64,000 nt of DNA from an uncultured bacterium (GTDB lineage: Bacteria > Desulfobacterota > Desulfobaccia > Desulfobaccales > 0-14-0-80-60-11), in the NCBI GenBank assembly GCA_937943575.1, contig CALEAV010000038.1, positions 1-64,000 on the forward strand, given 5' to 3'. Under the pieces are notes generated by a model that did not search any database, was not told the origin of the DNA, and worked only from the letters and a program-made list of their open reading frames with translations. This document shows positions 49,878 through 61,452 of this stretch, piece after piece. The stretch's first letter is position 1, and every line of letters begins with the position of its first letter. The translations under genes were made by a program, and so were the position numbers.

Positions 49878-52349
49878 ATGGCCATGACCTCCGACGACCG
49901 CCCTCCCCTGCCCCGCCGGCCTGTCGGCCGGGGGCTGCGGGATTACTGTCCCGAGCTCAGCCTCTTCAACGAGATCGCCACCATCTCCTCGTATACCCAT
50001 GACCTTCAGGAGATTGTGGACCTGATTCTGGATGCCCTGCTGGATTTCTTTCAGATCGAGGCCGGCATCCTGCTCTTATGGGACGGCCGCCGGCGGCGGT
50101 TGAGCAACCTGGCGGCCCGGGGCTTCCCCCAGACTTATCTGGAGGAGCTCACCGGTGGGGGCCTGGAGGAGATCATCACCCCCTACCTCGCCCGGGCGGC
50201 GGCTCCTCTCCTCGTCCGGGATCTGGCCTCCGACCCCCGGGTGGCCCTCTCCACTTTTTCCCGCTCCATCCAGCACTACCGCCATTACCAGAGCCTGGTG
50301 AGCATTCCCCTGAAGTTCCGGGAGCAGGTCACGGGCTTCCTCAACCTGGCCTCCCCCCAGCCGGACACCTTCTCGGGCATCGCCCCGGAGTTTTACGCCA
50401 TTTTGGGCAACCAGATCGGCCTGGCCATCGCCAACGCCTGCCTCTACCGGGACCTGAAGCGCTCCGAGCGGCGTTACCGGCGGATCTTTGAAGGCTGCAT
50501 GGACCTCATCTTTGTCACCGACCGGGACGGCCTGCTGCTGGACATCAACCCCGCCGGCCTGAAGCTCCTGGGGGTTCCTGCCAAGGAGCAGGTGCTGGGG
50601 ACCAGCTTCCGGCGCTTCCTGGCGGAGCCAAGGGATTGGGAGCGCTTCACCGGTTTGGTGGAGCAGGACGGCTTTGCCCGGGATCTGGGACTCTCCCTCA
50701 AAAACACCGCCGGAGAAACCGTTCCCGCCCTCCTCACCGGCATCGGCCGGCGCACTGCCGAGGGCCTGATCACCGGCTACGAGGGCTTCATCAAGGACAT
50801 CACCCTCCTGAAGCAGAGCCAGGAGGACCTTGTCCGGGAGAAGACCGCCACCCAGTGGATCCTGGACGGGCTGCCCATCCCCACCTTTGTCATTGACCGC
50901 AGCCACCGCATCATCGCCTGGAACCGGGCCTGCGAGGAGCTCACCGGCCGCTCCCGGGAGGAGATGCTGGGGACCTACAGCTACTGGCTGCCCTTCTACT
51001 CCCATGAAGGCCCCAGCATGGCCTCCCTGGTGGTGGAGCACAACTTCAAGGCCCTGGAGCGCTTCTTCGGCAACAAGGAGCTGAAGCGCTCCCCGTATCT
51101 GCCGGTGGCCTTCGAGGCCTATGAGTATTTTCCCGATTTCCATGGCCGGGAGCGCTCCTTTTACAGCACCTCCTCCCCCATTTACGGTCCCGAGGGGCAG
51201 GTGGTGGGCGCGGTGCAGTCCATCGTGGACATCACCGAGCGGGAGCAATTGGCCCGGCAGCTCAAGGAATCGGAGGAGAAATACCGCCTTTTGGCGGAGG
51301 CCTCCCTGGACGGCATCCTCCTCCATCGGGAGGGGCGGATCCTCTATGCGAATCCCGCCGCCCTGGAGATGTTCGGCTGCGAGGCCCCGGAAGAGATGCT
51401 GGGGCGGGAATTCACCGCCTTCCTCAGCCTGCCGGGGGCGGAGCGGGCCCGGCAGCAGGTGCTGACGCTGCTCAAGGGCCACTTTAAACCCCGCATCTTT
51501 GAGCTCAAGGGTCAAAGGAAGGACGGAAGCTGCATCAACCTGGAGGCCATCTCCTTCCCCACCACCTACGGCGGGGCGCCGGCCAGCCAGACGCATCTCC
51601 GGGACATCACCAAGAAGAAGCAGCTGGAGGAGCACCTGGCCCACACCGAGAAGCTGGCGGCCCTGGGGCAGCTGGCCGCCGGGGTGGCCCATGAAATGAA
51701 CAACCCCCTGGGGAGCATCCTGGTCCTGAGCTATCTGCTCCTGGAGGACCTGGAGCCGGAGAGCCCCGAATGGCGGCAGGTGGAGAAGATCGTCCGGGAG
51801 GCCACCCGCTGCAAGGAGATTGTCAAGGGGCTGCTGGAGTTCTCCCGCTACACCCCGGCCCGCATGGTGCCGGTGGATCTCAATGAGATCCTGGAGGACG
51901 TCCTGGGGCTGGTGGGCGATCACCTCCTCTTTCAGTCCGTGGAGGTGGTGCGCCACTTCCAGCCGCACCTGCCGCCGGTCATGGGGGATCGCAGCCGCTT
52001 GGAGCAGGTGTTCATCAATCTGCTGCTGAACGGCGCCGAGGCCATGGAGGGCAAAGGCCGGCTCACGGTCTCCACCGAGGTGGCCCAGGGGGGCGAGCTG
52101 GTGCGGGTAAGCTTCACCGACACCGGCCCCGGCATCCCCGAAAGCCACCTGAGCCGCCTCTTCGACCCCTTCTTCACCACCAAGGAGGTGGGCCGGGGCG
52201 TGGGCCTGGGGCTCTCCATCAGCTACGGCATCATTGAGAAGCACCAGGGGCGCATCGCCGTGGCGGACACCGGGCCGCAGGGCACCACCTTCGTGGTGGA
52301 GCTGCCCGCAGCCAGGGCGAGGGCCGAATCACCCGAGGAGGGACCCTGA
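49878..52349 (+). CDS. GAF/PAS multi-sensor histidine kinase
   Basis: GAF-like N-terminus, multiple PAS domains, 'LGQLAAGVAHEMNNPLGSILV' H-box, 'DTGPGIPESHLSRLFDPFFTTKEVGRGVGLGLSISYGII'. Confidence 0.93.
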   Translation: MAMTSDDRPPLPRRPVGRGLRDYCPELSLFNEIATISSYTHDLQEIVDLILDALLDFFQIEAGILLLWDGRRRRLSNLAARGFPQTYLEELTGGGLEEIITPYLARAAAPLLVRDLASDPRVALSTFSRSIQHYRHYQSLVSIPLKFREQVTGFLNLASPQPDTFSGIAPEFYAILGNQIGLAIANACLYRDLKRSERRYRRIFEGCMDLIFVTDRDGLLLDINPAGLKLLGVPAKEQVLGTSFRRFLAEPRDWERFTGLVEQDGFARDLGLSLKNTAGETVPALLTGIGRRTAEGLITGYEGFIKDITLLKQSQEDLVREKTATQWILDGLPIPTFVIDRSHRIIAWNRACEELTGRSREEMLGTYSYWLPFYSHEGPSMASLVVEHNFKALERFFGNKELKRSPYLPVAFEAYEYFPDFHGRERSFYSTSSPIYGPEGQVVGAVQSIVDITEREQLARQLKESEEKYRLLAEASLDGILLHREGRILYANPAALEMFGCEAPEEMLGREFTAFLSLPGAERARQQVLTLLKGHFKPRIFELKGQRKDGSCINLEAISFPTTYGGAPASQTHLRDITKKKQLEEHLAHTEKLAALGQLAAGVAHEMNNPLGSILVLSYLLLEDLEPESPEWRQVEKIVREATRCKEIVKGLLEFSRYTPARMVPVDLNEILEDVLGLVGDHLLFQSVEVVRHFQPHLPPVMGDRSRLEQVFINLLLNGAEAMEGKGRLTVSTEVAQGGELVRVSFTDTGPGIPESHLSRLFDPFFTTKEVGRGVGLGLSISYGIIEKHQGRIAVADTGPQGTTFVVELPAARARAESPEEGP

Positions 52350-52542
52350 CCGCCCGCCGCAGGGGGGAGAAACCGGCCGGAGCCCCGCTCCCTTGATCCG
52401 GGAGGGCCTCTCAAGGGGGGTCGGGGGGGGACCCCCAAAGTCCGCAGGCCCCGCCTCCTCCTTTTCCCCCCCGTACAGCCCTGGGAGATCGTGGTCCGGG
52501 TTGTCAGAAATCGGCGCACGAAAACTTTGCGGGTGGGCGGCA

Positions 52543-52562
52543 GGGGCCCGGAACCGGGCCCC
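52543..52562. repeat. Intergenic hairpin GGGGCCCGG-AA-CCGGGCCCC
   Basis: Perfect 9-bp arms. Confidence 0.6.
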
Positions 52563-52648
52563 CCGGCCCTCTCTCCGAAGCTATCTCCCTGATTATCCGT
52601 CACTATTCGTCCGGTCGGTTTTTTGGCCGGCCCTCCCGGAAAAAAAGT

Positions 52649-52680
52649 TTGACTTGGGGTGAGGCCTGTGATAGACAGGC
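52649..52680 (+). promoter_or_regulatory. Probable atp operon promoter with inverted repeat over the -10
   Basis: TTGACT-N17-TAGACA; GCCTGT-GATAG-ACAGGC overlaps the -10. Confidence 0.5.
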
Positions 52681-52737
52681 TCATGTGAAAAGAGGCATAA
52701 AGTCCGGCCTCTCCCCAGGCAGAAAGCGAAGAAGCCC

Positions 52738-52959
52738 GTGAAAGAAGAAACCAAGCAGTTCCTGAAGGAGTTGCTCCAAGGGGGCTACCGGGCCTCGTCC
52801 ATCGGGTTGTCGGTGGTTCTGGCCATCGCCATCGGCGGGCTGTTGGGCTACTGGCTGTGGGGCGTCTTCGACAGCGTCATCTTTTTTTATCTCGGCCTGC
52901 TGGCGGGCATTATTGCGGGCTTCCGCAATCTCTATCTCATGGGCAAGCGCTACAAGTGA
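52738..52959 (+). CDS. AtpZ/AtpI-like F-ATPase assembly-associated membrane protein
   Basis: 'GLSVVLAIAIGGLLGYWLWGVFDSVIFFYLGLLAGIIAGFRNLYLM', upstream of ATPase genes. Confidence 0.8.
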   Translation: MKEETKQFLKELLQGGYRASSIGLSVVLAIAIGGLLGYWLWGVFDSVIFFYLGLLAGIIAGFRNLYLMGKRYK

Positions 52960-52964
52960 ACGCC

Positions 52965-53396
52965 ATGGATTTCCTTTCCCCCCGCACCCTGAAAATCACC
53001 AACTGGGTGATTCTGGCCTGCTTGGCGGCGGTGAGCCGGCTGCTGCTGGGAGGAGACTTTGCCGTCGGGGTGGTGGTGGGGGGCTTGCTTGCCGTGCTCA
53101 ACTTTCACGCCCTGCACCGGGCGGTGCAGGGTTTGGCGGTCCGGGCCCAGGCGGGCCCCCCGGAGCAGGGGGGCCGGGCCAAGGCCTATTTCGCCGTCCG
53201 CCAGGCGCTGCGCTATGTGGTGGTGCTGGTGCTGATCTTTTACCTGGTCGGCTCCGGCCGGGTGCACGTCCTCGGGCTCATTGTGGGTCTGTCCACGGTG
53301 GTGTTGACCCTGATGCTGGCGGCCATCACCGAAACCGTCAAGTTAAAGAGGAAGGAGGCACACCCGTCTCATGGAACACCCCATTCTGTTTCTTGA
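52965..53396 (+). CDS. ATP synthase subunit I-like membrane protein
   Basis: Four hydrophobic segments, 'VVVGGLLAVLNFHALHRAV', located before atpB. Confidence 0.72.
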   Translation: MDFLSPRTLKITNWVILACLAAVSRLLLGGDFAVGVVVGGLLAVLNFHALHRAVQGLAVRAQAGPPEQGGRAKAYFAVRQALRYVVVLVLIFYLVGSGRVHVLGLIVGLSTVVLTLMLAAITETVKLKRKEAHPSHGTPHSVS

Positions 53397-54048
53397 CCTG
53401 CTGTTGGGAAAATTCGGACTTCACATTCCGCCGCATGTCACCTATGCCTGGCTGATCATGGGCCTTCTGGTGCTGTTGGGGGTGATGGCCAGCAAGCAGG
53501 TGGCGCTGGTGCCGGCCGGGGCCCAGAATGTCATGGAGCTCTTTGTGGGCGGCCTGGAAGAGTTCATGGTGGAGATCACCGGCGAGGAAGGCCGGGCCTT
53601 CTTCCCTTACATCGGCACCGCCTTCATCTTCATCCTGGTGTGCAACCTCATCGGCCTGATCCCGGGATTCTTCTCCCCCACGGCCAATATCAACACCACC
53701 CTGGCCTTTGCCCTGTGCACCTTCGTCTACACGCATTACCTGGGCATCAAGTTCCATGGGGCGAAATACATCAAGCATTTTCTGGGGCCCATCCCGTGGC
53801 TGGCGCCCCTGTTCTTCCCCATCGAGATCATCGGCCACCTGGCCCGGGTCCTCTCCCTGACCTTGCGTCTCTTCGGCAATATCATGGGTGAGGATACGGT
53901 GCTCATCATTCTCATCTTCCTGGCCGGGAAGTTTTTGGCGCCGCTTCCCATGATGTTCCTGGCGATCTTCACCAGCCTGGTGCAGGCCTTTGTCTTCACC
54001 CTGCTGTCCATGATGTATTTCGCCGGGGCCATGGAGCACGCCCACTGA
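53371..54048 (+). CDS. atpB: F-type ATP synthase subunit a
   Basis: 'LTLRLFGNIMGEDTVLIILIFLAG', 'ILVCNLIGLIPGF', C-terminal 'FVFTLLSMMYFAGAMEHAH'. Confidence 0.96.
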   Translation: MEHPILFLDLLLGKFGLHIPPHVTYAWLIMGLLVLLGVMASKQVALVPAGAQNVMELFVGGLEEFMVEITGEEGRAFFPYIGTAFIFILVCNLIGLIPGFFSPTANINTTLAFALCTFVYTHYLGIKFHGAKYIKHFLGPIPWLAPLFFPIEIIGHLARVLSLTLRLFGNIMGEDTVLIILIFLAGKFLAPLPMMFLAIFTSLVQAFVFTLLSMMYFAGAMEHAH

Positions 54049-54093
54049 GTGCGGAAGAAGGCCAACTTTACATACTACGGGAGGTTTTTCTCT

Positions 54094-54465
54094 ATGTCTC
54101 TGCGTCTTGCTTTGGGTGCGCTGGTGTCCCTGCTGTTGGCGTCTGCGGCTTTCGCGGCTGAGCCCGCGGCCGCCGGCAGCGCCGCCGGTCTGGGGAGCTT
54201 CTTCAGCTATGCGGTGATGGCCGCCGGCTTCGGCATGGGGATCGCCGCTTTCGGGACCGGCATCGGTCAGGGTCTGGCCATCCAGAAGTCGGTGGAAGGC
54301 ATTGCCCGCAACCCCGAAGCTTCCGGTAAGATCACCGTGACCATGCTCATCGGTCTGGCCATGATCGAGTCTCTGGCCATTTACGCCCTGGTCGTGGCCC
54401 TCATCATCCTCTTCGCCTACCCCATGGCCAAGCCCATCGGCGCCGCCCTGGGCCTGAAGCTGTAA
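54094..54465 (+). CDS. atpE: F-type ATP synthase subunit c with N-terminal signal-like extension
   Basis: '[62 protein letters not shown]'. Confidence 0.96.
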   Translation: MSLRLALGALVSLLLASAAFAAEPAAAGSAAGLGSFFSYAVMAAGFGMGIAAFGTGIGQGLAIQKSVEGIARNPEASGKITVTMLIGLAMIESLAIYALVVALIILFAYPMAKPIGAALGLKL

Positions 54466-54558
54466 CCTGAAGGACGGGGGAGGCCGCCGGGCCTCCCCTT
54501 TTTCCCGCCCCAATATGTGCCATTTCGTACGAGGCTTTTCCCCCCGGGTAGGATAAGG

Positions 54559-55206
54559 ATGCGTTCCCCCACGAAATTTTCCAAAATTCCCGCGGCCAGC
54601 ATCACCCGCTTGTCCATTTATTCCCGTTATCTGGAGGCCCTGGCCCAGGAGGGGGTGAAGATCATCGCCTCGGACAAGCTGGCCCAGAAGTGCGGCATCA
54701 ATCCCGCCCAGATCCGCAAGGACCTGGCCTACTTCGGTGAATTCGGCATCCGGGGGGTGGGCTACTTCGTCAAGGAGCTCCTTTTTGAGATCAAGCGCAT
54801 CCTGGGCCTGAACAAGGTCTGGAAGATGGCTCTGGTGGGGGTGGGGAACCTGGGCTCCGCCCTCCTGTCGCACCAGAACTTTGCCCGGCAGGGCTATGAA
54901 TTCGCCGCGGTCTTCGATGTGGACCCCGCCAAGGTGGGGCGGCGGCTGCCCAACGGTCTCATCATCCATCACCTGGACGAGCTGGAGCGGGTAGTCAAGG
55001 AGACCGGAGTGGAGATCGGGGTCATCGCCACCCCCGCCCCCCAGGCCCAGGAAGTGGCGCAGCGCCTCATTCAGGCCGGCATCCGGGCCATCCTCAATTT
55101 TGCCCCCATCCAACTGCAGTTGCCCGAGGGACTGGCGGTGGAGAACGTGGATTTCACCGTCAAGCTGGACAATCTGGCCTATCACCTCACCATGGGCAAC
55201 GCCTAA
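54559..55206 (+). CDS. rex: Redox-sensing transcriptional repressor Rex
   Basis: 'LSIYSRYLEALAQEGVKIIASDKLAQKCGINPAQIRKDLAYFGEFGIRGVGY', 'VGVGNLGSALL'. Confidence 0.96.
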   Translation: MRSPTKFSKIPAASITRLSIYSRYLEALAQEGVKIIASDKLAQKCGINPAQIRKDLAYFGEFGIRGVGYFVKELLFEIKRILGLNKVWKMALVGVGNLGSALLSHQNFARQGYEFAAVFDVDPAKVGRRLPNGLIIHHLDELERVVKETGVEIGVIATPAPQAQEVAQRLIQAGIRAILNFAPIQLQLPEGLAVENVDFTVKLDNLAYHLTMGNA

Positions 55207-55359
55207 CGTCCCCGCGGCCCGGGGATCCCCGCCCGGGTGTCCGAACCCGCCCTTTTATAAGATTTTACCGCGGACTGTCTGCCTCCGCCTCCGTGGCCCC
55301 GGCCCTGTTTCGCCTGCTGAGCGGGGGGAGGAACCGGAGAGGGCGCCCGTGACGCCGCC

Positions 55360-58200
<2,841 letters not shown>

Positions 58201-58225
58201 GGGCGGCGGCGTCAGGTCAGCAGGA

Positions 58226-58492
58226 TCAGACCGGCCGGGATGGGCTGTCAGAGGCCTTCTCCCGGCCGTTGGCGGGCTTTCTGTCGTTCTTGGGCTTGCG
58301 GCCCCGTTTCTTTTTCTTCTCGCAGGGGACAAATTTCACCCCCTGGGCCCGGCCGGCCCCTCCGGGCCACAGGAGCGGCCCTTCCCCCATGAGGCGGGCG
58401 ATCTCCACCAGGGGCAGGTGCAGGTATTGGGGCGGGATGACCCGGATCTCCAGTTTCTGCCCCCGGTGGTTTTTCTCTTTCTCTTTGGCCAT
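58226..58492 (-). CDS. Small basic hypothetical protein
   Basis: '[41 protein letters not shown]...[18 protein letters not shown]', just downstream of uvrA on the opposite reading order. Confidence 0.45.
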   Translation of the reverse strand: MAKEKEKNHRGQKLEIRVIPPQYLHLPLVEIARLMGEGPLLWPGGAGRAQGVKFVPCEKKKKRGRKPKNDRKPANGREKASDSPSRPV

Positions 58493-59101
58493 CCGTCTCT
58501 TCCTCAAGGCTCGCGGCCAAGGGTCTGGTCCGTCTCCGGCTTCATCGGCGGCACGTGCCCCGTCTGCGCCAGAGAAGGCGCCAAGCCGCCCCCGGCGCCT
58601 TCCTCAATCAATACCCTGATGTCGATGACCGGACTTGCCCAGGATCGGCGGCTTCCCCGTGTCTGTCCTCCCCCCCCGGATCCGGAGCAGGGAGCGCACC
58701 GCAGGGAAGACCTGGCAGACGGGGGAGAAACCCGGTCCTCTGGCTTCTCGTGCCTCTGCTCTTTACTATATCCTGCCGGGGAAAATTTTGCCAGTTATGG
58801 GCGGGGGGGAAGGATCCTGCACGGAGCTGACACTCCGGCGGCGGCCTCTCTTTTGGCGACACCCCTGTGAGAGGCCGAAGCCGGAGGCCCTGCACCCGCC
58901 GATTCTATGGAGGACTTGGTGCAAACCGCTGCGGGGGAAGGATCAACCGGGGCCCCTGGCTCCTCTCCTCCCGCCCATCTCCCGGGGGCTTCGGGTATGC
59001 GTTTCGGAAGGGACAAGAGGACGACAAAGGGCCGGGAGAGAAGCCGCCACCTCCCGGCTTCTCCCTTGCGCCCTGCTCGTCAGTAATTCCTCCTCCGTCC
59101 C

Positions 59102-59893
59102 TCAGAAAGCCAAAGGCAGCGGCCGGGGCCGGACGGCGGGCTCCGGCGGCGGCTCCCCCTCCCGGAAGCGCCGGGCCAGGGTGTAGCGGACCCGATTGGC
59201 TTTTTCCCCATTGTGCTCCAGGATGCCCTCCTGGAGGAGCAGGTTGAGGTAGGCCCAGGCGGTCTTTTTGTTGACCTGGAAGTGGGTCTCGAAGTCCAAA
59301 AGTTTGAACCAGCCGCCCTGGCTGCCCTCCAAAAACGCCAGGAGGCTTTCCTGGGTGAACTTGCGGCGGCCCGTGGATTGCAGGGGGAGGCGGGCCAGGG
59401 CCTCCTGCAATTCCCGGGTCCGGAGGCGGTTTTTGGGCCCCACCGGAGGGGACTCCGGGGCCTCGGCGCTGTCTGGCCTCAGCCAGCCTGCCCGCAGGTC
59501 CTCAAAGTAATGGCGCACGTGGGCGTCGATGAGCTCCAGGAGCCGGAAGAAGCGGGACAGGGGCACCTCCCCGGCCAGGCGGGTGATGAGGTAGTTTTTG
59601 GCCTGGCGGCGCACATAGGCGGCCCGCTCCTGGGGGTGGGCGGGGAGACTCTCCGCTTCCATGAGCACCTGGAAGAACATGCCCGCCACCAGGGTGAGGT
59701 CCAGGCCCTGCTCCCGGGAGCGGAAAAAGGCCAGCCGCTCCTCCGCCTGGGGGAGCCCGGCGGTCTGGGCGAAACGGGCAAAGCGGCCGTCAAAATGAAT
59801 GGATTCCTCCGGGGGAGCCAGTTCTTTCAGCACCATCCGGGTAAGAGCCTTCACCACCGCCAGTCGTGTCTCCCGGTCCATCCTGGAACCCAC
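59102..59893 (-). CDS. Hypothetical protein with C-terminal winged-helix-like region
   Basis: 'FKLLDFETHFQVNKKTAWAYLNLLLQEGILEHNGEKANRVRYTLA' looks like wHTH; the rest is unassigned. Confidence 0.65.
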   Translation of the reverse strand: MGSRMDRETRLAVVKALTRMVLKELAPPEESIHFDGRFARFAQTAGLPQAEERLAFFRSREQGLDLTLVAGMFFQVLMEAESLPAHPQERAAYVRRQAKNYLITRLAGEVPLSRFFRLLELIDAHVRHYFEDLRAGWLRPDSAEAPESPPVGPKNRLRTRELQEALARLPLQSTGRRKFTQESLLAFLEGSQGGWFKLLDFETHFQVNKKTAWAYLNLLLQEGILEHNGEKANRVRYTLARRFREGEPPPEPAVRPRPLPLAF

Positions 59894-60090
59894 CTCCTCG
59901 GACGCGAGGTGACCACCCTCCCTCAGGTTATTCCTGAAGTCATTATCCGGGAATTTCTGTCATTATAGTAAAAAACCAAATTTTGGGCCAGTATTTCTGT
60001 CTCATTTTTTTCAGATAAATCCTGAGACGGGGGCAGGGTGGAGGAAAGCCTCGGCAGGGCAAGGCGAAGAGGCCAAGGAAGGCGGGCGGC

Positions 60091-61452
60091 TCAGGCTTCC
60101 AGGCCCAGGGCCCGGAGCTTGCGGTGCAGGTGGGAGCGCTCCAGGCCGATGGCCTCGGCGGTGGCGCTGACGTTGCCGCCGTGCTCCGCCAGCTTGCGCC
60201 GGAGAAACTCCCGCTCAAAGCGGGCCCGGGCCTCCCGGAAGGAGTTCTCCTGGAAGAGGGCCGCCTCGAGGGAGGTCTCCCCTTCTTTGGGGGCCTGGGG
60301 CTGGGCCAGGGTGAGGTCCCGGGCCTCAATGACCTCCCCGGGCACCAGGATGGCCAGGCGCCAGAGAAAGTTTCTCAGCTCCCGGACGTTGCCGGGCCAG
60401 GAGAGCTGCTTGAGGACCTGCAGGGCCTGAGGGGAGAGCCGTTTGGGGCGGGTATGGTTTTCCACCGCCGCTTCCCTCAGGAAATGCTCCGCCAGGAGAG
60501 GAATGTCCTCGGTGCGCTCCCTGAGCGGCGGCACGTGGAGGGGGATGACATTGATGCGGTGGTAGAGGTCCTCCCGGAAATTCCCCCTGGCGATCTCCTC
60601 TTCCAGATTCTTGTTGGTGGCCGCGATGATGCGCACGTCCACCTGAATGGAGCGGCTGCCCCCCACCCGTTCGAAGCGCTGCTCCTCCAGGATGCGCAGG
60701 ATCTTGGCCTGGGTCTTGAGGGACATGTCGCCGATCTCATCCAGGAACAGGGTGCCGCCGTGGGCCTGGTCGAACTTGCCCGGCCGCCGGGAGACCGCCC
60801 CGGTGAAGGCCCCCTTCTCGTGTCCGAAGAGCTCGCTTTCGATGAGGTCCTCGGGGATGGCGGCGCAGTTCACCTCCACAAAGGGCTGGTGGGCCCGTCT
60901 GCTCAGCTGATGCAGGGCCCGGGCCACCAGCTCCTTGCCGGTGCCGTTTTCGCCGGTGATCAGCACGCTGGCATTGGTGGGGGCCACCAGGCGCAGCTTC
61001 TCCCTCAGGGCCTGGATGGCGGGGCTTTTGCCGATGATCTCCCGGGCTGGGGCGGCCTGCGCCCGCAGGCGGCGGTTTTCCTCCGCCAGGCGGGCCAGCT
61101 CCAGGGCGTTTCTGACGCTGAGGAGAATCTTGTCGGCGTGGGGCGGCTTCTCGATGAAGTCATAGGCGCCCAGACGGGTGGCCTTGACGGCGTTTTCCAC
61201 CGAGCCGTAGGCGGAGATCATGATCACCGGCAGGAGGGGGTCGTGTCTTTTCACTTCGCTTAAAATCTCCAGACCGTCCCTGTCCGGGAGAGAGATGTCC
61301 AGGAGCACCAGATCCGGAGTCTCCTCCCGCACCGTCTTCAGGGCGCGGTCGCCGTCGGCGGCGGTGAGGACCTCAAAGCCCTCGTCCGTCAGGATCCCCC
61401 CCACGGTCGTGAGGATCTGGGGTTCGTCATCCACGATGAGAATGGTGGCCAT
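60091..61452 (-). CDS. NtrX-like sigma54-dependent response regulator
   Basis: REC '[18 protein letters not shown]', AAA+ '[20 protein letters not shown]', '[10 protein letters not shown]', Fis HTH. Confidence 0.96.
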   Translation of the reverse strand: MATILIVDDEPQILTTVGGILTDEGFEVLTAADGDRALKTVREETPDLVLLDISLPDRDGLEILSEVKRHDPLLPVIMISAYGSVENAVKATRLGAYDFIEKPPHADKILLSVRNALELARLAEENRRLRAQAAPAREIIGKSPAIQALREKLRLVAPTNASVLITGENGTGKELVARALHQLSRRAHQPFVEVNCAAIPEDLIESELFGHEKGAFTGAVSRRPGKFDQAHGGTLFLDEIGDMSLKTQAKILRILEEQRFERVGGSRSIQVDVRIIAATNKNLEEEIARGNFREDLYHRINVIPLHVPPLRERTEDIPLLAEHFLREAAVENHTRPKRLSPQALQVLKQLSWPGNVRELRNFLWRLAILVPGEVIEARDLTLAQPQAPKEGETSLEAALFQENSFREARARFEREFLRRKLAEHGGNVSATAEAIGLERSHLHRKLRALGLEA

